From Plantago major (Eukaryota; Streptophyta; Magnoliopsida; Lamiales; Plantaginaceae): a stretch of DNA of 64,000 nt. The notes beneath the pieces are model-generated. The model was not told the origin of the DNA, ran no database searches, and worked only from the letters and a program-made list of their open reading frames with translations. The stretch spans positions 63,291,035-63,355,034 of the forward strand of contig CM048844.1 in NCBI GenBank assembly GCA_026545765.1, written 5' to 3'. This document shows positions 55,261 to 64,000 of this stretch, in pieces. The stretch's first letter is position 1; each line of letters begins with the position of its first letter. The position numbers were made by a program, and so were the translations under genes.

Positions 55261-57654
55261 AGACGGGGTATGCCCCGGGTCTTTTGTAATAGGGTGCCTC
55301 CGGGCCAAAAAGCTGTGTTGTCATTTTTGCCCATCATCTTTTGTTGTACAAACATATACTTATCTTTGATGAATGTTATTGGTTCGGGCCCCTCGATGGC
55401 TCAGAACTATTTTTTGCCAATGAAACACTAATGTTGCTGTTTACATCTTTGCGCGTTTAACTTCATACTTGCGTAGAAATTCGTAGACTCGGATAGTGGG
55501 TTCGGCCCCTTGAGATCCGTACCGCCAAGACCTTAATCTGCCTGATGCAAATTCTCCTTTGCGGGTCTTGGGGGACGATCAACCGTTGTGCCCATCCGAA
55601 TCGGAAGCTATAATAGAAATAAACCGGCTCACGAATTGGTTCGGAGCCACGTCTTGGAGTGGCCAGGCCTGCGAGAGAAAAATAATCGCCTCGTGTCGTG
55701 ATAAGTTAGGACAATTCGGACGTTGACTTGGTGTGTCTTCCCGAGTCATGCAGACTTGTGAGATAGTAAAAAGATGATCAGCATTAAGTACAGGGTGACT
55801 CTATACGAATCACAGTTGCTTCGGATGTTGTTATGTTAGCCCCGAGCTTGATACGTCCGAGTGAGTAGCTTAGTCGGTATGCTCGACCGTGTGGGCGGAT
55901 TGTTGGGTTGGGCCAATGGAAGCCGAAGAGCCAGGCCCATGTTCGGCCCAAGCCCATTTCCGGTGAATATGGGACACGTGTCCGCTTCCAATTGGTCTTC
56001 TCTTTCTATATATACTCCTGCTTTGTACGGCTTTTTATTAAGACATCTCGCCCTTTTATAGTAATCAAAGGTCCGGAGCTCGAGTCCGAGCGGCTGGTGA
56101 GCATGTTTATGCCATTACTCTCGCCCGTGATCTCGTCCCAAGGGTTTCTCCGATGCTTCGGAAGTCTACCCGGGCTGGTTCTTCGGTGAGAGTCGTGGAA
56201 ATCAAATTGCTCGGAAAGCCAGCCTCGGATCTTCGAGAATACGGTCCGTACCGAGTGAGGCCTAAAATTTTTGCCAATCAATTCGTCTGATCGTCAGGCT
56301 AATCTTCTTTCTCCGGGGCTGTGGTCTATATTCGTGACTTTTAGCCCCGGAGAGGTAGATTAGCTGGATGGTTCGGGGATCGTGAAATAGTCGGTTTTGA
56401 ATCTCAATGCATCCGAGGCATTCCGCTCTGGTTATGTGCCCGGGGGGCGACAAGTCGGCAGAATTGGTTTGATAGAATCCCTTCCAGTATTTCGTGGTTC
56501 GGTCGTAAAAAACCGCCCGAAATATTGGGAGGTTTTCTACCAATCCTGTTGTGTCTAGTTGCTCGTTGCTCGGATGGAGGGAGATGTATCCCTTTGAGTA
56601 GGTCTTTTAGCTCGTCCTTCAGGATGTGTATCCGAGCAGTTTGGTTTTGTTGGTGACTGTATTTCCCGGATTGAAGGCTCGAGGGAGCTATTTGCAATTT
56701 TGGAAAGGGGTCCCCAACAGTGCTGAGCTTGTCCGGAGTCGGATCACTGGGGACTCCCAGAAGTAACCTTTCTGGTGACTCGTTTGCCTTGCACCTAAGG
56801 TCTTTCGTCCGAGCAGCTCGGTTTTGTTGGTGGCTGCGTTCCAGAATTGAAGGCTCGAGGGAGCGTCTTACAATTCTGGAACGGAGTCCCTGACAATGGC
56901 GGTCTTGTTGGGACTCAGACCAACGGTAGCCTCCGGGGTGACTTAGGTTGATCTGACTATCCGGGTTGGTCGCTTTCCAAATACTCTGAATTTGGGGTGT
57001 ATTCATAGTATTTGGTGTGAGGCGATCCGGATTTTCAGTGTGATTCTTGCTTGCTTTGGAGCTTTCTTTCGTTCAGAAGTGATGAAGTATCCTTTCTGGA
57101 AGCCATGAATGGCCTATGTTACATCGTTCGGCTGCTCTTAGACTTTGGATCGTCCGAAGGGGCTTCAAAACCTTTGTCAGTAAGCAATCAAAGTTCGGAT
57201 GGTAGGGTTCCTTCTTCCTTCGGAGCGCCTACATATGCAGCTAACAGTGTTCGGACGGGGTTTGGTTCGGTAGATCAGGGTTAATTAGGAAGCTTCGCTG
57301 TAGAAGTAGAAAAGAGATAGAGTAGGAGCTTGTTTTTGTAAGCTTGATTAGGGCTCTTCGGACCCTGACTTTGTAAGTCTGTACTGTTTTAATAAAAGCG
57401 TATTTGCCTTTGTTAAGGTCGGATACTGTTTGATTGTGTCAGTCCGATCCGGATCAATGTATGATCTAGATTCGGATCGAGTAGTTAAATATCTTCGAGA
57501 ACATGATTATCAACAATGTTTATGAAATCGCAGTTGTATTGATTTGACGGAAATCGACTTACAACTTGAGGGCTTCGAGGCCTTTTTTCAAAAAACAGAC
57601 ACAAAAAACAGGTCGACAGGATAGAGGAAGGTGACAGTCGTTGCCATACTTCTC
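55261..57654. other. E11 spacer between integrase and antisense gene
   Basis: No supported gene on either strand; open frames here are short and shift. GC-richer than the Copia parts. Contains the ~183-bp duplication listed next. Probably 3' untranslated DNA of both transcription units. Confidence 0.6.
56628..56945. repeat. Tandem duplication in the E11 spacer, ~183-bp period
   Basis: CCGAGCAGTTTGGTTTTGTT (56628) recurs as CCGAGCAGCTCGGTTTTGTT (56811). Both are followed by GAAGGCTCGAGGGAGC and CTCCGG-type text. Two diverged copies. Tandem repeats in this part are common in Tat/Ogre elements. Confidence 0.8.
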
Positions 57655-59181
57655 TTAAGTGTAAAACTTTTGGAGATTCTTGGCATTCCAAGTTCTCTTC
57701 AAGGCCCGCCCTTGTGCATCTTTTAGCTCAAAGCTTCCATTAACTCTTGCCCCAGTAACCTTGTACGGTCCTTCCCACTTGGGTTTTAGTTTCCCCACAT
57801 GACTTAGTATATCAGCTCTTCTAAGGACTAAGTCTCCAACTTGTATGTCCTTGGGAAAGACACGTTTATTATAGGCTCGAGCAGTCATGGCTTGGTACCG
57901 AAGGATGTTGGCCAATGCCTTATCGCGCTTGTCTTCAAGGAGCTCAAGGTCGTAGATCCTTGCGAGCTCATTATCAACTGGGTTGTATTGCTGGATTCTC
58001 TGGGTTGCCACCACCGTCTCCGAAGGGATGACCGCCTCGGATCCATAGACCAAGGAGAAAGGTGTTTCTTGTGTGGCAGTTCGGGCTGTCGTTCGATGCG
58101 CCCAAAGGACCGCGTCAAGATCATCCGCCCAACTGTCTTGGGAAGTTCTCAACCTTTTCTCCAGAATTTTGACTATGGTCTTGTTGGTGGCTTCCACCTG
58201 ACCATTGGCTTGGGGGTGGCCAACGGAAGTAAAGCGTTGTTCTATTTTGAAGGACTGAAGCCACTCCTTCAGCCTTGACCCAGAAAATTGTGCTCCATTG
58301 TCTGAGACTAACACTCGTGGGAGTCCAAACCGGAAGATGATGTTCTTCCAGATGAATGTCCGAACTCTGCTTTCGGTGATGGTTGACACTGCTTCAGCTT
58401 CGACCCACTTATTGAAGTACTCTACTGCGACTATCAAGAACTTCTTCTGATGCGTTCCTCGCGGAAAGGGACCAACTATGTCTATGGCCCATTGATCAAA
58501 TGGGCAAGCTATGATTGACGGAATCATAGGGTTGGTCGGGCGGTGTGGTATATTGGCATAGTATTGGCAGTCTTCACAGGCGCGGGCGATGTTGGCAGCA
58601 TCCATGTCGATAGGCCAGTAGTACCCTTGCCTTATGATCTTTTGTGCCAAAGTTCTTCCCCCCGAATGACTTACACAACTTCCGGCGTGGATTTCTTCCA
58701 TCGCCGTTTTTGCCTCTTGAGGATCTAGGCACCTCATGTGAGTTCCGCTGTAGGATCTTTTGTAGAGATCTTCTACCAGAATAAAGTATCTGTTAGCTCG
58801 ACATTGAATCTTCCCGGCCTCTCTAGGATCCACAAGTAAAGTACCATCCTTGAGGTAACGGAATATATCGGTCATCCAACTTCTTTCTGTGCTCAAGAGA
58901 AACATCTTTCCGTTGGGGTTTGCCAGGGAGGATTCTGCGCGGGTCATTAGGATGACACTTCTTGTGTCCAAAGGTCCTAAGGCTGAGGCGTACTTGGAGA
59001 GGGCATCGGCTTTTTCATTCCATTCTCTGTGAAATTGGTCAAGAGTAAATTCTTCAAAGTGCTCAACCTCTTTCTTGAGGAGCTCCAAGTATTTGATCAT
59101 ATTAGGTCCTTTGGCGGTAAAGGACCCGGAGAACTGGGATTGTACGAGCTGAGAGTCCGTGTAGGCTTTGATCCTTTTTAC
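57655..59181 (-). pseudogene. pol: E11 integrase
   Basis: 481-codon open frame (59100-57655) plus its upstream continuation. H2C2 zinc finger: HAGSCVSHSGGRTLAQKI ... CEDCQYYA. The catalytic triad lies in DIVGPFPRG, SDNGAQFSG and NGQVEATNK. A C-terminal domain follows (FPKDIQVGDLVLRR, WEGPYKV), ending FYT at 57655. The upstream stretch starts after an in-frame TAG at 59182-59184 that separates it from RNase H. This domain looks intact; it would insert the cDNA. Confidence 0.93.
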
Positions 59182-59902
59182 CTAAAGGGATCTCGCCATT
59201 CTTAGGCCGGTGATAAGTGCTTCATACTCGGCCTCGTTGTTCGTTACTTTGAAGTTGAGAGTGATGGCGTACTTTAGCTTGGCTCCTTCAGGACTTTCAA
59301 GAAAAATTCCTATTCCTCCCAGCCGTCCGGTTGATGATCCATCCACTTGTAATGTCCAACATTCTCTGTTTCCTCCCTTTCCTTCCATAGTGGGAGTGAG
59401 TGCTTTCTCAGCCTCCTGCTTCTTGTCGGAAGATGCAGTTGTCGAGGTATTGAGTTCTTCGTCCAAAAGAAACATGTGCCTCACTCTCAGTGAATCATCC
59501 ATAGGTTGGTGATACTGAGTCTTAGGCTGGATGCTACCTCTTTGTGTCTCTTCAGCTTCTTTCTCTCCACTTGATTCCTTGATCTGGGCTATCACCACAT
59601 GACTAGCCTTTTCCTGGGAATTTTTGTTCTCTTCTCCTGCTTTATATTTCTTTGGATAGTCTACCAGGAAGTCGGCCAGAACTTGCGCTCTCTTGGCAGA
59701 TGGGGCTTGATACCCAATATCATATTCACTTAGCTCGATAGCCCATTTAGACAGGCGTCCTGACTGATCCGGTTTTTCCAAGACATGTTTGAGTGGCTTA
59801 TTTGTAAGGACCATAATCCGATGCGACTTGAAGTAAGGCTTTAGTCATCGTGCAGTGTAAACCAATGCGAAGGCGAGCTTCTCAACCTTGACATATCTGG
59901 CC
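59182..59902 (-). pseudogene. pol: E11 RNase H (two units)
   Basis: RT-linked RNase H text (VLTNKPLKHVLEKPDQSGRL) at 59814-59740 and a second, archaeal-type RNase H (QVDGSSTGRLGGIGIF, TNNEAEYEALITGL) at 59360-59182. A second RNase H is typical of the Tat lineage. A stop at about 59845 (YTAR*LKPY) and the TAG at 59182 interrupt it. Confidence 0.87.
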
Positions 59903-61357
59903 TCAGAGCCTACAAGAGCTTTGCTCAAGTAGTAGATTGGTAAATGCTCGTTGTCTTGTAGCCGCATCGATGTAACTCATTGCTTCATCAGTGGTGGCTA
60001 AATAGAGGTAAAGAGTTTCATCCTCCATGGGTTTAGACAGAAGGGGCGGCGAGAGAAGATACTTTTTCATGTTTTCCAGGGCCTCTTCGCACTCCTTTGT
60101 CCACTCGAACTTATTTCCTTTTCGTAAGATCTTAAAGAAGGGAAGGTTCTTCTCGGCGGACCTGGAGATAAAATGGCTCAACGCCATCACCTTTCCTAGA
60201 AGCTTTTGAACTTCATTGACAGTTTTGGGCTGTGGTAGATCTATGATTGCCTTTATCTTCTCTGGGTTAGCGCTGATGCCTCTTTCTGTGACCATGTAAC
60301 CAAGGAATTTTCCTCCTTTTACCCCGAAAGTGCACATTTCAGGGTTCAGCTTCATTCCATATTTCCGGAGAATAGAAAAGCTATTGTTGAGGTGTTCGAT
60401 GTGCTCCTCTTCAGTCTTGCTTTTCACAAGCATGTCATCCACATAGACTTCCATGGTTTTTCCCAATTCTTCCTTGAACATCTTGTTTACCAGCCGTTGG
60501 TAAGTAGCTCCTGCATTCTTGAGGCCAAAGGGCATGACCTTGAAGCAATAGACTCCTCCGGCCGCAAAGAATGCCGTTTCCTTGACGTCTTCTTGAGCCA
60601 TCCTAATTTGGTAGAAGCCTTGGTATGCATCCATGAAGCTTAGAAGTGCACATCCTGCAGTGGAATCAACCAGCTGATCTATGTGTGGCAATGGATAGGG
60701 ATCCTTCGGACAAAACTTGTTGAGTCTAGTGAAGTCATTGCACATTCTCCACTTTCCTGGGGCTTTTTCGACGAGGACCACGTTGCAGACCCAGTCGGAG
60801 TATCTGACTTCTTCGATATGACCTGCTTTCATTAACTTGTCAACCTCCCCTGCTATGATAGCATCCTCAACTGGTCCGAAGTCTTTCCTCTTTTGCCGGA
60901 TGTGCTTGACCGTAGGATCCATGTTCAGGCGGTGAACCGCAATCCTTGGGTCTATCCCCTTGAGATCATCTGTGCTCCAAGCAAAGATGTCGCGATTGTC
61001 ACGAAGGCAAGTGATGAGCTTCAGCTCTATTTCCGTACTCATCTCCGTTCCAATCCGAGTTGTTCTCTCCGGATTTTCTTCGACCAGTTGGACCTCTTTC
61101 AAGGCTTCATGGGATTCTATTCTAGCTGTCTTGGGGAACTTTTCTCTGAACGATCCGATACCGATCTCTTCCTTTGGTGGTGTTAGAGTAATGGGAGAAT
61201 GGCTAAGAAGGCCCTTAGCGACCGAAAGGACAGGTTCTGTGGCCCCTCTGGTTGACATGATGTAGCATTCCCAGGCTTCTCTAATGTTGCCCATTTCTTC
61301 CCCTACGCCGTTCGGGGTTGAAAACTTCACCCTGTTGTGTAGGGGAGAAGCAATTGC
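59903..61357 (-). pseudogene. pol: E11 reverse transcriptase
   Basis: Long open frame from KFSTPNGVGE. RT motifs: GKWRMCNDFTRLNKFCPKD, SFMDAYQGFYQI, MPFGLKNAGATYQRLVNKMF, and the catalytic EVYVDDMLVKSK at about 60420-60455, intact. A thumb/connection region follows (SANPEKIKAI, TKECEEAL). A frame change near 59965 (AMSYIDAATRQR) truncates it. The motif order and NDFTRLNK wording fit Tat/Ogre-type Gypsy. Confidence 0.93.
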
Positions 61358-62160
61358 TCAGAATTGGTTAAGTCCCGGGCGGCCCAAGATCGCATTATAG
61401 TCGAAGGTGCTATCTACTACCACAAAGAGGATAGTCTGGGTCACTCTTGTCGGAAAAGTGCCCATGGAGACTTGCAGTGGTATACTTCCAATGGGACGTA
61501 CTACAGACCCTCCAAAACCTACTAATGAGGTATATACTCGTCCATATTGTATTTGCCCCAGATGCATTTTCTCAACAGTCCTTTTGGATAGGACATTGGA
61601 GGAGCTTCCTGTGTCGATTAGTACCTTGTTGACTTTGTAAGTGGCAATCACTAGAGAAACAACCAAAGGGACATCGGGGTCCTTGAGATCTTCTCTGCCA
61701 GACGTTGGTGGGGGGATCTCGCTATCGTCAAAGGTGATTGCATTTGTGCCTTTTAAGGTTGGTGGGCCGTAAGCCCTGTCGTTGTTTCTTAAGTGTTGCG
61801 CGGTCCTTTCCCTTGCATTTCTGCTGTCTCCCCCTGTTGGTCCTCCTGCAATGGCGTTGATGACTCCACTGTAAGGAAGGTTCTCCATTCCTGTCTCTTC
61901 GTGGTACCCTTGATATCTTTGGGCCTGCCGAGGTGGCATTTCCTCTGGAGGTGGTGGTAAAAATCCTGTCGGAGGTTCAGAACCACGCTCCTCTCTTCTT
62001 TGCTCATTCCTTCTATGCCTGGAGGGTTCTTCCTCGCGTGTTGGTTCTTTCAACTTCCCGCTTCTCACTAGTCTTTCAATTTCTGTCTTTAATTGGATGC
62101 AATCCTCAGTCGGATGACCTTTCTGCTTGTGGAACCTACAGTACTCTTTAGAGAATTTAC
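61358..62160 (-). pseudogene. pro: E11 protease with gag zinc knuckle upstream
   Basis: The aspartic protease motif VLIDTGSSSNVLS is at about 61590-61635, with LGRPGLNQF near the end. A TGA at 61358-61360 separates it from RT. At about 62090-62150, in the same frame, lies the knuckle-like YCRFHKQKGHPTEDC typical of Tat gag, separated from the gag frame by a 1-base shift. Confidence 0.88.
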
Positions 62161-63669
62161 TCTTCTTCTTTGCTCTTGATGTGTTTAGGCCATTGTATAT
62201 CTAAGTCCTTCTCAACAATGGAAGCCAAGATGTCGGATCTTGGTCTGTTGAGGCGCGTATACTCGGCGTATCTCCTGGGTGGAGTTCTTTCTCTGTGGAA
62301 TTCTTTTACATCTCGAGATCTTTTTTGCTCGAACTTCCCTTGACGAGGAGGGAGTTCCTGTCGTACTTGTTCTTTTCCCTTCTTGATCCCTGCTCTTATC
62401 GGGACATTCCTTCGGTAATCTTCTCCATACAAGACTCCTTCGCAGATATCTTCCAAGTGCTTTTCAGTGGTGATTTCTTCGTTGGAAAGCTTTCTTCGAA
62501 GTTCATCATTATAAGTGTTGGCATATAGGTGTCGGACCCGCTCTTTGATGCTATGAGGCTCGACCTGTCGTCCTTCAGCGTTGAAGCGGTCAAGGAAGGT
62601 CATGAGGTCCTCATGCTCTTTCTGGATTATGCCTGCCAGGTGCTCAACTGACCTCTTCCTTCTCTTTGCCTTCTCAAACCTTTTCAAGAAAAGGGAGGCG
62701 ACGTCCGCGTAAGATTTGATGGAACCATTGGGTAGAGAGGTCCACCAATCCATTGCTTCTCCAAAGAGTGTGGTGGAAAAGTTGAGAGCCTTCATATTGT
62801 CGTTGAGTCCATTGCTTTCCATCTTACTTTCGTATCTAGTAAGATGCCCTACAGGGCAAGTATCTCCATAGTAATGCTCAAGGTTTGGGATAACACAGTC
62901 GGGGTGCTTTCTTTCTCTTCTGATCTCGTCACACAGAGGGTTGGGAGTTTTAACTACCACCTTCTCATGTGCTTTGACCATCTTGCTCAAGGTGGCAATT
63001 TTTGTTTCCAGGGCCTTCTGTTGGAGGTAGATCTGCTCAAGGTGGCAATTTTTGTTGCCATTTGATCTCTAGGCGCTTGTTGTTGAGCTCCTCGCCGACT
63101 GGTTCCCACTTGCCTACTCAGGCACTTCTCGACTCCCTGTTCATGAGAAGCAGCGGCTCTTCTATTGAGGAGGTGTCTCAGATTTTCTGGTTGAGCTTGC
63201 TCCCCCAACCTTTGTTGGATCGGACGGTGCTCATTTCTTGATTGAGCGGTTCACTGCCACAGGATTGGCGAAGGGGTGGGCTGAGGAGGCTGGAGGTTGT
63301 TTGATCCGAAGCACCCTTGAATAGTGGTGAGTAAGAGGCCAAACTGATTCTCATTCATCCCGAACTCACTAGGACGGATGATCTGTCCATTTGGGAGGGT
63401 AAAGTTTCTACCTGGGGAAGGACCATGTGTTCCTGACGGAGGACCTGTCCTTCGTCCCCAAGTGTCTGGACCCTTACTAGTGGATTAATGGCTCTTCCCT
63501 CACCAGAAGAAAGACTAGCGGTATGGCCATCACTTGGATCATCTACCACTTCTCTTGTTGAGACTCTTGCTACTCCCCCTCTTCTAGTGGGAGGTCTCCC
63601 CCTTTGTCTCGGAGCAGGCGTACCAATGTCAGTGGCGTTGGTTCTTGCGGGCCTTCTTGTTCTTGCCAT
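62157..63669 (-). pseudogene. gag: E11 gag
   Basis: Start MARTRRPARTNATD at 63669, just inside the primer site, basic and Pro-rich. The retrotransposon gag core is at 62990-62450 (EAMDWWTSLPNGSI, FLKRFEKAKRRKRSVEHL, FLDRFNAEGRQV, HLEDICEGV). A 50-bp tandem duplication-like patch near 62988-63062 and stops near 63250-63355 break the N-terminal third. It ends KSKEEE at 62157. Confidence 0.87.
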
Positions 63670-63700
63670 TACTGAAGAGAACGGGACTTTTTGTAAAGAC

Positions 63701-63718
63701 TCCCACAGACGGCGCCAA
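63701..63718 (-). other. E11 primer binding site
   Basis: Minus strand TGGCGCCGTCTGTGGGAG, two bases from the LTR. The TGGCGCCGTCTGTGGG form is characteristic of Tat/Ogre-type elements. Confidence 0.9.
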
Positions 63719-63720
63719 AA

Positions 63721-64000
63721 TGTTGAGGGTGTAACTCCCCAACTACTTAGATTTATTTAACTCTTCTAATGGGTACCAAGATGAGGGGCTCCTTGCTGGA
63801 TGAGGGCCAAGGCGTAAGAACCAGCGACCGACTACTCCGGTAAGGACCTGCACACTTGAGTGGGGGGGGGGGGGGGGTTAGTGCCCGGTTTGCTAAGTGT
63901 CAAACCGGGATGAGACTTTACTTGAGAGTGACCGAGGATCAACTCTGTATAATGCTCGTGATGTGACTAGCGAGATGACTTGTTCGAAGTGACTTACTTG
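63721..64000 (-). repeat. E11 5' LTR (cut by window end)
   Basis: Begins TGTTGAGGGTGTAACTCCCC; matches 50221-50500 with about three substitutions (G/C near 63737, A/G, T/C) and a longer G-run. Confidence 0.92.

Larger units (their letters stand above)
50221..64000 (-). mobile_element. E11: Tat-lineage Gypsy element with antisense gene
   Basis: 3' LTR, PPT, an antisense gene, a spacer, integrase, RNase H, RT, protease, gag, primer site and the first 280 bp of the 5' LTR, in Gypsy order on the minus strand. The two LTR ends differ by about three substitutions plus G-run length over 280 bp, so it is the youngest element here. It is inserted in X2 (left flank ATTTA). Confidence 0.93.

Noticed and set aside
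54772..55308. 178-codon minus-strand open frame
   Set aside because: Lies opposite the antisense gene exons, has low-complexity composition and no homologue in the other elements. It is a shadow frame.
1..64000. Host protein-coding gene
   Set aside because: Every long frame with recognisable motifs belongs to a retroelement or a retroelement-related gene. Remaining frames are short and unsupported.
1..64000. Endogenous pararetrovirus (caulimovirus) copies
   Set aside because: All pol regions have LTR, PBS or PPT context and integrase domains in Copia or Gypsy order; no movement protein or coat-protein motif was seen.

Overview
This window is eukaryotic nuclear DNA from a plant, most likely a eudicot. 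It is AT-rich and consists almost entirely of plant-type LTR retrotransposons nested in one another. I found no ordinary single-copy host gene, no tRNA or rRNA gene, no bacterial feature and no CRISPR array. Nearly every retroelement reading frame carries stops, frameshifts or deletions, so most coding entries are given as pseudogenes. The species cannot be named from the sequence.

Layout. 1-3107: plus-strand Copia fragment E1 (gag, protease, integrase). 3108-6074: 3' end of minus-strand Copia E2 inserted in E1. 6075-7570: isolated Del/Tekay-type Gypsy LTR (E3). 7571-9960: noncoding DNA with one reversed LTR-like promoter. About 9960-19760: plus-strand Del/Tekay-type Gypsy E4. Its 5' LTR is split by a complete non-autonomous Athila-like element (X1, 10513-15059), and its integrase is cut by Copia DNA. 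19761-38236: three Copia insertions of one family. LTR E6 is split by the complete 15.3 kb minus-strand E8 (20108-35360), then interrupted by plus-strand E7 (35738-38236). 38237-38565: LINE 3' end with poly(A). 38566-43687: degenerate tandem array of a gag-like gene related to the 'putative gypsy-type transposon' proteins, containing a Mutator-like element with a 9-bp target duplication. 43688-48745: 5' part of another minus-strand Copia (E10). 48746-50220: second Athila-like element (X2). 50221-64000: nearly complete minus-strand Tat-lineage Gypsy element (E11), whose 5' LTR runs off the window.

The Copia family (E1, E2, E6, E7, E8, E10) looks Sirevirus-like. It has an initiator-Met-type primer site, a long gag with CCHC knuckle and coiled coil, SIRE-style RT/RNase H motifs, and a very long third ORF between RNase H and the 3' LTR. 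In E8 this third ORF (22029-27576) has its own TATA box and leader, and at least four short GT-AG phase-0 introns between acidic exons. It reads like a spliced gene carried in the sense direction inside the retrotransposon.

E11 carries a comparable cargo gene in antisense: 52265-55260 on the plus strand, with a TATA box, a probable 5'-UTR intron and several coding introns. Extra antisense ORFs are known in Tat-lineage elements. The array at 38640-43687 is a distant relative of the same protein family. The Copia LTRs also carry a tandem array of hairpins with partly compensated stem changes, in the part expected to form the genomic RNA leader. These three points are the main leads.
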